From: Sipunculus nudus
Lineage: Eukaryota; Annelida; Sipuncula; Golfingiida; Sipunculidae
DNA length: 64,000 nt
Direction: 5' to 3'
Assembly (NCBI GenBank): GCA_026874595.1
Contig: CM049311.1
Span: forward strand, 11,125,676-11,189,675
In this document: positions 40,340 through 51,400 of the stretch, in pieces
Numbering within the stretch: the first letter of the stretch is position 1
How the letters are laid out: each line of letters starts with the position of its first letter
Notes under the pieces: model-generated
Seen by the model: the letters and a program-made list of their open reading frames with translations, nothing else
Database searches by the model: none
What the model was told of the DNA's origin: nothing
Program-made: the position numbers and the translations under genes

Positions 40340-40740
40340 ATGTTTCTTGAAGTAATTTATTAACGGTGCCCATTCACCTACCTTTTGAAACAGAATTTAT
40401 GTGATTTCTGGCTTTCTCTGTGTAAATATTCTGGATCTTAGGGTTATTTTGGTTATGAAAAATTCTTATAACGCCTCCTAGAAGGATGTATGAACTTGTT
40501 TATCAACAAAATGTTTGAAAACACAGCTTTGTTGACAGACGAGAAAAACAGGTAACCTAATTTTGTAGGTTGCGTGTGTGTGGAGGTAGAAAGGTCACTT
40601 ATTGCAAAACACCCTTTGCAAAGCTCTGGCTCATCTGACTTGCCGCCAGATGCCTTTGTTGAATTTGTTTTGATTGTTTTGGCGGACCCCCACACATTGT
40701 AAACATATTGATATAAGGTCTTCAGCACTAATGAGCACTT
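40340..40740 (+). repeat. dispersed repeat, arm A of an inverted pair
   Basis: The reverse complement of 46515-46930 matches it in order: CCATTCACC(T/A)ACCTTTTGAAA, GTGATTTCTG, AACTTGTTTATC, GCAAAACACC and GCCAGATGCC(T/C)TTGTTGAATT. Identity by eye is roughly three in four. Minus-strand frame 40453-40728 is not conserved in the other copy. Confidence 0.65.
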
Positions 40741-40849
40741 GTTATACTGTAAAGCAAAGATTTATAGTTAGATAAAGATATTTACAGTGTTATACACATT
40801 TATTTTACATGGATCATACAAATAGTTATTATAACTAATCGAGGCATTA

Positions 40850-41045
40850 TTCATGGCTCAGGTGGCTGCGTTCGGTAGTGTCTAGAGGTGAAAAAAAAAC
40901 TGGAGAACCCTTAGAAAACATCCGGCTTTGGCCCATGCAACTCATCCTCATAGCCACGCCGGAGATTGAATCCGGGTTGCGAGCGGAGAGTGCCGTGCAT
41001 TTTATCCCTCGACTGTCCAAGCCCCAGCCATAGTATTGCATATTG
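40850..41045 (-). mobile_element. tRNA-derived SINE-like element
   Basis: On the minus strand, a box-A-like GGACAGTCGAGGGATAAAA is followed by CTCGCAACCCGGATTCAATC, whose GGATTCAATCTCC (40961-40973) is near the box-B consensus. A TGAGGATGAGTTGCATGGGC body follows. It is degenerate, and the 84-codon minus frame is its shadow. Confidence 0.4.
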
Positions 41046-41049
41046 GATG

Positions 41050-44000
41050 AATGAATTAATTTGTTTAACCAATCATTATTCTTTCCTCTGCTGATAAACA
41101 TGCATGCTTCTGTAACAGCCTGTCAAGAAAGTCTTTTATTTTCTTATTTGCTGACCAGTCTTGGAATTGTTTTGTGGTACTGGAGGAAGCCATTATAAAA
41201 TAATATTAGTTGGCCATGCCACATTTGACCCAAAAGGTGACACCCTCTATGCATGTTTGAGTGTGGTACTTTTCTGATATCTAAGGAGCGCTACCTCTTA
41301 GAGCCCTCCGTAAAAATTGGTCAAATCGGTGACATCATCCATGTGATGTCATACAAGATTCGTCACCTAGTAATGTCAGATAGTCTTCATTTTATATGAA
41401 TATATGTTTACATGTTGGTTTACGTTTGCGAGGAATGGGAACTTAAGATTGCTGGCAATGAAAAGTTTGTCAGGAAGCACCGCAGCCAATTAGAAGTGAA
41501 ATATTTTTAAATTGAAATATGGAGGTTTAAAACAACCCCAAGCCTGAACATTCGATTTTACCGTAATCTGTAATTATGCCCATTTATTCATAGATTCTAT
41601 ATTGATAACGGACGTGCACTGAACTTTTTAGTAATATCTTGGGAAGAATTCACCTTTAGAACTCTTCCGTTTGATCCAGAGAAACCGGGACACTCCTCCT
41701 CTTTCAGTCACACCAATTCTCGAGCTTCAAATTTCATTTTCCACTGTCAACTAGAGGTTCCTGTAAGGACAACAGGACGTGGACAACTCAAGTTTTATCC
41801 AAATATCATTAAAAATGCGATGCCAGCGCCATCTGCTCAGCACATGAAGAACAACTTATTAGAATTTTCTTCATTTTTTTATTCCGTTCAAGATATTCTG
41901 AAACTATAAATTTAAAATTAGTGGCAAATTAGAGTATGGCATAGCCTTCTGTCAGAAAAAGTGCATCAAATTATAAGTTGTCTTTTCATTACGTTAAATA
42001 TATATATATATAAAAGATGTCTTATCAATTTCACAGTATCAGACTATTACAGGAGCACAACGGGAGACTTTGTGTTCCTAATTGAAAAATAAGTGATCCG
42101 GTAACTTCTGAGACAGACTACGTCTGGTCTTTGGGAGCTTAACATAAAAAACTCAACTAAAGCATGAAATTGGTCGCTCAATATAACGCATTTAATTATT
42201 TCCAGACAAGGGAGCTATTCAATTTGTCAATTTGCTCGCTGGTTGGGCGCGCTTCATCTCTTGACCAACAGTCGGAGGCCTCACATGACGTCATCGCAGC
42301 AGACCTAAAATGGCTGACCCGTAAACAGAGAGTGCATCTTACCGGTCCGGAACGCCCACTACCACTGGTTATATTGAACGATGTGTTCTGCTTCAAGGAG
42401 ACACACAGCTCTCGAGATAATCGACCGCGGAATTGGACTTTAAGACCAAGAATTCCCTCATATCACAAACAATTGTACCGAATATAACTATAGTCTTGTT
42501 CTCCGCCTACAGTTACGTTGTGATCCAGCTGATATATAGGTTAAATAAGCCTTCCCCGTTGGAAGGGGAGACATATATGGGTTGATGAATTTATTTCTGT
42601 TTAATATTAAGGTTTTTTTCGGGGGGGGGGGGGGATTTTCTTATGTCTCCTCGAGTGAAAGACAGTCGATTACATTTTCTTTTTCTTTTTTTTTCTTTAT
42701 TTGTCTCTGAGTTGTTTGTTATATATATCTACTATGGCTGATTTTTAAATACTGACATTTGGCACAGTAATAGTCAAAGATGATAGATTTGCCAATGATA
42801 TTTATTATTCGACCTTGACCTTTTTTCGAAGATGGTAAACCCTAAGCCGGTTCCCTATTATTGTTCGGTTCTGACGATATTTGCGCAAGACGCTACAACA
42901 AAAAATTACCAGTCACGTGTTAGGTAAATCAGTTCAAATGTAGTTTGATCATTGGTGGGTTATGTCAACATACCACTTTCACTCAGAGGTTACATACGAA
43001 GAAACGCCAATTTTAGTGGAACTTTTTTAACTTGTTTGTGTGCCCCGCCTACAACAAATATGTTTGACAGCCATGTTTATTTCAAATACCCATGCTCTCA
43101 AATTGACAAGTGACGCAAAAACCCTGCCAGGGCTTTAGTATTTATGTTTGCAACTGAAATAAAATAAAAAAAACATATCCTATGTTCCGATATACGTAAC
43201 TCTGTGTCAGATAATGATACAGTCGGTCAGAGTGACGTAAATTACTTAAATAATTCAGTAAGAGCAAGTTTAGAGGCTTTATGAGGGGGGAGGAATTAAT
43301 TCTTAACCATTGTATCGACTGGGTCAGTCTAGTGACGCGATTGTATATAGTGAATATATATTACAACTAGTGTTCCAGATTGATGCAAATATATAACCCT
43401 TCCTCTGAGGAGAACACCCGCAAGCGGCAGCTAAGCCTATCATGACCTACAAAAATCAAAATTTCTTCATGTGACCTTTATGTTTTGTATGGCTCAACTA
43501 TCCTTGAAGACCTGACATATGATTTTTAATACTTTTTTTAACACCAGATGTCAGTCAGTACGTGTCCCCATTCATCTGCTCTAATTCAATTCACCTTTCA
43601 TTTAAGAAAGTCTTCAGAATTAAAAAAGGAAGCTCAATGGTGACAAAAGATTGAAAAAAATGTTAAAAAATGAAGTTATGTAACAGTTTCCACGGTGATT
43701 GAATGATGGATTTTAAGCCATAAGAAAAGTCGCCCATGCTTAATAGAAATTAGCTTAAGGTTTTTCTGCCAAAATAAAATTCGATGAAAAATAACATAAA
43801 GCATTCAGCACAGAGTTACTCAGCCACATATGCTGGGCAACATAGCAGAAGGATTAACCTTTAAAGTGAATTTCTAATCATTCATTCAGCGGAATTCATA
43901 AAACAAAAAAGAGAGACTTTTTAATGTTTAAACACTTTGCTTGTATTGGCAAACATTATTCGAGATTTGTTCTAGATTATTTTTTTTTTGGAGAGAGTGA

Positions 44001-44165
44001 CATTCAAAGACTTCATACTTTGATACATCAAATTTTATTTGGTTTCCTTTTTCTTTTCTTTTTCTTTTTGCTCTTTGAAAAGTCATTTTGATCTGGGCAC
44101 TTGACCGACTGAATCTGAAGTGACAACACACAGTCGCTTGATTTAGGTCATCCGAATGTATATCC
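41050..44165. other. no firm gene; candidate CRE promoter at 42.3 kb
   Basis: Around 42230-42330 the sequence becomes GC-rich, with GGGCGCGC, TGACGTCA (42286-42293) and an ATG in good context at 42310. A 107-codon frame (42164-42487) spans it but is unrecognised. Elsewhere the DNA is AT-rich, with a poly-G tract at 42620. Confidence 0.3.
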
Positions 44166-44169
44166 TTAC

Positions 44170-44171
<2 letters not shown>

Positions 44172-44235
<64 letters not shown>
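44172..44235. repeat. (TA)n microsatellite
   Basis: An uninterrupted TA dinucleotide run of about 64 bases, the longest in the window. Confidence 0.95.
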
Positions 44236-44237
<2 letters not shown>

Positions 44238-45166
44238 GGAGTAGTGCAGGTGTCCTTGCAGGTGTTGGTAGGTCTGTATGTAGGGTTGTGTGTGTAGGTG
44301 TGTGAATTAGCTTGTCAGAATGCAACATCGGAGCTACCTTCACCAAGGTAAAATGTGCTATATTTAACTAAATCAAATTTAATTTTAATTTTATTTAATT
44401 AAATAATGTTAAAAATAATGTTAAAATGAGAACTGTGTTTATATAATCAAAGGTATAAATTTCTTAAATTTGTGTACGTGACACGTGTGTTCTTGCCGGA
44501 TGATTGAATGACAGCGTTTACCCGAATCAATGCCAGTGTTAAATCAATGGTATCAGCCCATCCTAGCAGCGGAAGACTGAGAGCAGATGTTGTCCAGGTG
44601 TTCAAACATTGATAAAAGAGTAGAAACAGCTCGTACAAACAAAATCTATGACCAGAGAAAGATAGCATTTCTATTATAGCGTCATCTGAATCTATTTAAC
44701 ATATGCTTTATTGAATTGATAATCTCGCTGGCGTAGAATCTGATTTTTTTGCGTTTGATTTTCTGTGCTGCATACGTGACTTATATAACGTATCAGGGGC
44801 GGTTCAAGACGGGCGGGTTCAGGGGGTTAACATTTCCTTTTAAATTTTTAGGGAAGAATTACCGTTTTGCAGCGTTTTCTCCAAATATTTTGGAATAAAA
44901 CTCTCTCCCTGGAGGGACATTTAATTATATAACACTAGTCTGTGTAAACTACAAATTCTCTATTCCAAAACGCTTGCATCCGCCCGTTGCGTTCAGTAAC
45001 ACGTGGAGCGTGGAGCTAACGGAGCATTGGAAAATGCCGAAAGCAGATACGTAATTTAAATCGTGTGCGTATGTTGCCTCATGAGTTTTGTGAATAGGAC
45101 AGTGTTCATAGCGTCAACCCACATTAGAGGATACTTTAACCGGACTGCAAAACCGTAGAAATCGAG

Positions 45167-45221
45167 ATGTGGACTGCTTTGATTGGTTTGACATTCCTGT
45201 TTCTCGGCTGTTGCCATGCTG
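45167..45221 (+). CDS. exon 1: signal peptide
   Basis: The exon starts at an ATG in the context GAGATGT and encodes an 18-residue hydrophobic leader ending CCHA, with likely cleavage just after it. It ends on the first base of the next codon, at a G|GTAATT donor. Intron 1 (45222-47942) holds a TA microsatellite and one arm of a dispersed inverted repeat. No clear TATA box is visible upstream. Confidence 0.6.
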
Positions 45222-45392
45222 GTAATTATAAATTATTATCTGTATGATTATTTAGAATGAGTACATGAAATAGTATTAGATCAGGTACCTGTTTTTCCGT
45301 CAGATGAAACTGTTAGGAAAAAATATATTTAATTTTACAAATTATTTCGCAACACATTTCGTAAACTGTTTTACAGTAGACGTTTTTATACC

Positions 45393-45447
<55 letters not shown>

Positions 45448-48400
45448 GATATTGATAAGTACTATGTATATCCGAATTATTATTTGTATATAATAGAGGC
45501 GGATGAAAGTTATTTAATATTGGAAATTGAGTTTCGAGCGGGCATGTGTAATTAATGTTTTATTAGGTGTGCTACTAATTTAAAGGATAAGAGAGTGCCT
45601 AATTAAAACAGATTGTTAATTGTTGTATTACAATTTCCACCTGCAGCCCCGTATCCATATAATTACTGCACTGATTAAATTTACCATTATACAATATATA
45701 TATATAATTCCTGTATATATCAAACTTTGTATAATTAAATTTAGCTTTGTAAGCGCAGGTCCAAGCTTACGTTCATTTACAGGTATGAGTCATCTGTGGC
45801 TCATAAGATATATAATGTCGGCCATTATGTGAAATTTGCCCGGTTTGGATGACAAATTAATCCCGGCAACTTAAAGGAAGAGGTCTCTCCTGAAACCTGA
45901 TGACGCAGTTTTAATAGGCCGCGAATCCGGAGCAAGCATTTAATATCAAAGGGACGGCAATTAAGAAACCCCAAGAGGCCTGTCATCTCACTGTTATAGC
46001 CGCATTGCACCTGTCAAGTAACTCTACACTCCAGGTAACCGCCCACCTGATAGGTCTTCATAGGTCAATACTAAGGAGATCAAATATTGTGGATTCAGTA
46101 TATGTCGTGGGTGTAACATTACGTGGTTTGTTTTTCTTTAAAAACGGTCTATGGTGCAGTTGAGCTAACATGAGTCCGAGTATTAAAAAAAAATAATTAA
46201 TGCATATCAGAACTTTGTTCAAACTGTGAGTGTTCGAGTTTTTTTTATATAATATCCGTAAATTTTCTCACAAAATCTTGGGAATAATTTAAATTTTCTG
46301 GAGATTTCAAAATACATTTTTCGACATTCCATTAAGTTTTGGTGTTTGGTGTAAATTTAAAGTCGATTTTTAAAACGTATAAATACATAAAAGGGTCCCA
46401 ATCACCTTTCTGACCTTTCTAAACTAAAGGTAATCCCTTGGAGCTTTCATAAAAATAGGCCAGAAACATGGATATCACCGCATACAGGCTGCATGTTTTG
46501 TTTATATCAACGTGTTTATAATATGTGGAGGCCCGCCAAAATAATCAAAACAAATTCAACAAGGGCATCTGGCAGCAAGTCCGATAAGCTAGAGCTTTGC
46601 AAATGGCGTTTTGCAACAAGTGACTTTCCACCTTCGCATATATGCAACCTAGCATCTTAAGTTACATGTTTTTCCTTGTTTTTCAACATTTCATGTTTAC
46701 AAACATGGTGTTGATAAATGATAAACAAGTCCGCACATCCTTCAAAAAGGTCTTATAAGAACTTTTCACAACCAAAATTACCCTTATATCATTAATATAT
46801 ACTATATACACAAAGGAAGTCAGAAATCACATAACTTCTTTTTCAAAAGGTTGGTGAATGGCCACCTTTAACCAACAGAATACAGAAATTTGTCCCTTTT
46901 TATAAAGAAATTTCAAGACAAATTAATTTCAGTTTGAACATCCAGCCTCACCGATGGCTTCATCAATCTTTCATAGACATTACATATAAAAATTATCAAA
47001 ATATATATTTCTTGAAGTTGGGTAAACCCTTATAATCATTGTGAATATACTCATGCGAGTTCTAACCTTTTGAAAATATTCCTTTTTACATAAACATCAA
47101 GTAGTTATTTGCCATTTCATATAACACAAAAAGAATTTCCAAACAAATTTAAACATCTTAAAACACAAGTATCAGTTAAAACACAAGTATCAATTAAAAC
47201 ACACGTATCATTTAAAAACAAAGTATCAATTAAAACACGTCATTGCCAAGTCCACCCGGAACTCCCTTTTAGGCATACCGTGAGCTCGTTTCAGAAAAGA
47301 TAAAACACCTTGTTTGTGACAAGAATATCGGCCAAATCACATTCGTAAATTCAAAATATATTCAGGTGTCTATTAACTGTATTTTCGAACTCGCGGAGAT
47401 GGTATAAAATGCGTTTTTTTTTCTGTATTGCACGGTCCTAAACTGGTGCAAAACATCCGTTACTTACCGAAATTCAGAATGTGGATACGTAACAACATTG
47501 TCTGCAATGCCAATGATGATGAAGATGTGATTAAAGTGTCGATAATGCTGATTTAGTTGATGATATATATAACAATATGGATGACATAACTGTATATTGC
47601 GGGTATTATGACTATGCAATGATACGACAATATGCAACAGTTATATACATGTATAATGCAACCAGTTTGATGTTGTGGTTGTAGTTAGGAACATGATGTA
47701 ACGAATTTAACGTGTTACAACTATGGAGATCGAGGTAAAGAAAATAATGTCAGTTAGAGCCTCTACCGAGTAAATTGTACTTCTCTTAAAAAATGAAGCC
47801 CTTTGGAGACGAAATCACTGATCATAATGTTACAGGTTACATTACTTGGTGGCTGTTATTCCGGATTTAACTGTATTAATCTGGTACAGTTAACTATACG
47901 TTTATATTGTATGGTCATATCTTACATTTGCACACGTTACAGATGCCGGATGCCGTAACGGCGGGTTGAGGGTTGGCAGACGTTGTTACAAGGTGATAAC
48001 AGAGCCTCGCGGTTGCAACAATATCGAATGTCGACTTCCTGATACCGAATCCAAAGCTGTGATTGACAAACTGAAAGAGCTACCTGGGTAAATATACCTA
48101 GTTGTCTTTCACGAGAGCAAGTATCCGACCTTATTGACGGATGAAGACCACCCCACAGTTGCGACCACCCCACAATTACGACCACGTTTCTTGTTTCTAA
48201 ATATATGATCTAGGTACCTTAGAATTTCACAATTGTGACAATAACGTTTCATCGCAATACTAGTAATTAAAACATAACTCACATTATCACATGATGTGTA
48301 ATACGGTCACTTGCAAATGTCCGTTAGTAGGCACATGGCATTGTTTGTAGTAGCCATCCATAACACATTTGCGACAATCTTGCTAAGAATGTATCTTAAC

Positions 48401-51400
48401 TCGTTATAAAATTTCCTTCGTACTAGGCTACCCAACGGACCTGTCTGGGTCGGACCAGGAAACAAAGTCTTGGAGGTTACCGAGTCTCGGGTAGCGATGC
48501 ATAATGAAATGACATGTGAGACAGCACTTCCCTACGTATGTTTTGAAGGTACGGTAATATTTTACCTACTGTTATGACTTTTCTCCGACAAAACATGCGA
48601 TATCTGTCAGCGAAGAATGACACGTTATTTGGGCAGGGTGCCCCAATCAAGAATATATATGATTCTTAAGTCACAAATAATGATTTTGTTTCTTTAACAA
48701 CGATCCTCTTACCAACTTTCGGTATTATATCTGTTTACATCTGACAATGACGTAGTCCTTATTATTAGCAAGCCGCTGTCAGTTACGCTTAGATTGAGCA
48801 TTCTCTTTCGAGCCCCTTGCTAGGTATTTTATGAATTATGAACAAGCCCGCACATGATAACGACCAGTCAATCCAACACGACAAAATTAAACGGTACACA
48901 GAAGCAAAAAATTTTCACATGCAAGAACACATGCGTTGGAAACCTGGTTGGGTTACAAGCCTTTTTTGGATTGATTAGATTTTCGCTTTCGTTCTAGCAT
49001 TAGATCATTAGTTTAAAAATGGCAACAGATATTTTACCGGTGTGTAAAAGAAACGTGATTGGTTCAGTTGTCTTGTTCTTTATTTAAGAATGAGAATGGT
49101 TCCATAATGAATGATATAGACAGCAAGGTCTATGGAAGCGTACCTGTAGAGGAAACAGCTAGAGCAGACGATCGGAAACTAAACTTTTAAGGCCAAAAGA
49201 GGTATGGTTCTCAGGCACTTTTTTTTAAATCAGTGCGGGCGGGCGATATTTTATGTTTTATTTTTTTTTATGTTTCGATAAAATTTCATATGATCAAGGA
49301 AAAGCATGAAAATAACATAATGTTTTGCTTAACAGGTAAAAGCAAAGGAAATGTTATCAAAATTGTATAATTTTATCTTATTGAAAGATGAAAAATAAAA
49401 ATTAAAAAAATTTGATGCGGGAGGTTAAAATTGACGCGAGCGGTGCCTGAGATTCGTACCTTTTTTTATTCATTTATTTTTTTTGGGGGGGAGGGGTCTA
49501 ATGCACATGTATCTCGTGCACTCTGCATCATACGCTCAAAAACAGTTTGGTTAAATATGTAACCAATTCAATTGGTTAAGCTAATTTTGGTTGTTTTAAC
49601 CAAGATTATCTTAACCAACGCGTTGTTAAAGTACTAACCAAGCAAGTTAGTTGTTCTGACCAATTTTTAATGGTAAACAGAATAAAAATACTGTGCGTAG
49701 GTTGAACCAATATATGGGCCAATTGATTACCAAAATATTGATTACCTTAGCACACATATACGACCAAGAGATGATATTGGTTATTTTACCAACACATTGG
49801 TTATTTCAACCAACTTGTTGGTTATGTAGTGACAAAACTCTTTTGGAATTTTGACCAATATTTATTGGTCGACCATTTGGTTGCATATATTTATCCAGTT
49901 TTCTTGGCTGAGTTAAAAATTGGTTGAATTTACCAACATATTGGTTATTTTTAACAACTGATTGGCCAAGCACTGACCAAACCGATTGTTCAGTTTTAAC
50001 CTGAGACACAAAAATGCTCTAAATCGGTTATAAGTCTTGCAAGCTTTACAGGCTGAGGGGCAAAACGTCTGACTTGTATGCGAGCGGTTACAGGTTCGAT
50101 TCCAAGATCGGGCGGAATTTGTGTTTCCTCCTTGAAACCCATATACCAAAGCAAACTGAAACTGTAGAATGTCTTATAAGAATACATCCAATCAATCTAG
50201 AGAATGAAACAACTGAAAAGGGGACTGAAAGTAGCAGTGCACACATAAATGTATCCACTAGTCTGACCAACTGGAATTGGTTCATGTGACCTGTACCAAA
50301 GTACATTTGATTAAAGTTGATAATAACCAAATTATTTTGGTCAAACTGACCAATTTTGTTGGTTTTAATGATCAGCTGTGTTAGTTGCTCTTACCAATAT
50401 ATTGGTTGAATTGACAAATACCTGTTATTTGATTTCAACCAAAATAAATTGGTTGTTCTAAACAATAAAATGTTTGGACATATTTTGACAAATTAAATTG
50501 GTTGGATTCAACAAAAATTTTGGTTGATTCAACCAATCTGTTTTTCGAGTGTATATAGACACAATTTCGTGCAGTATGGAGGAGGGGACATGCAGTATTG
50601 TATTCCGCCTACATATTGTAGATAAAAGAATGTAATTGGCCTTAAAATATAAATTGTTTTTGGATCAGCTTGGGCCCTCAAATAAACGGGCTTTGTAATC
50701 AACAAAAACTTACAATCTCTTGTATTTTCCTGGTTCTCTCTTTTAAGCTATCTGCTGACGAGACATTTTTTTATAAATTATGGTATAATCAATATTGCAT
50801 AATATATTCACCCCTTTCCTTGGCATTGTTGAACCAATCAATTAAACAAACTAAATACACTATGCATCCTGAAGTAATCAAATAAGAACATTGAGGAATA
50901 TCATCCTTTATATCAACGTGTCTTAATGGGTTAAATAATGAATATACCATATATGAATATACTCCCCCCTAACAAAAATAGACACATTGAAAAAGGATAT
51001 CAAGCCCCTATATTGTATGTTACGTACTTGAGCAAAAATTACCGGTTTTGTTACATTATACAAATTATCATTTTACATTATCTTTATCGGGTGAAATGGC
51101 TATTTCACCTTCATCATTGGATTTTTAACATTTTACCATACATAAGTGCATTTGTAAAGTCTATCTTTGGAGGTTGAGCGGGTAAGTTGCCAGCTGCATT
51201 TTGTTTACACTTAAATTTACTCTTATGCCACAAGCTTTAAAGCTACGCAGGTAATTGAGTCAAATGATTATGAACTGTTTATGAAATTTTTCGCCAGATA
51301 TCTTTTCACCTGAAATCTATATTTTACAGCATTGTTAAACAAAAAGGACTGGATGAAATCCAGGTTAGAACAGTTAGATTCAGACATCTAAATTAATAGT

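Noticed and set aside
41690-41775. Strong minus-strand acceptor (TGTTGTCCTTACAG)
   Set aside because: All three frames downstream stop within a few codons, so it is not a coding exon.
44143-44346. Frame with Tyr-Ile repeats (also at 9341, 20326, 27135, 45304 and 58166-58439)
   Set aside because: Translations of TA/GA microsatellites.
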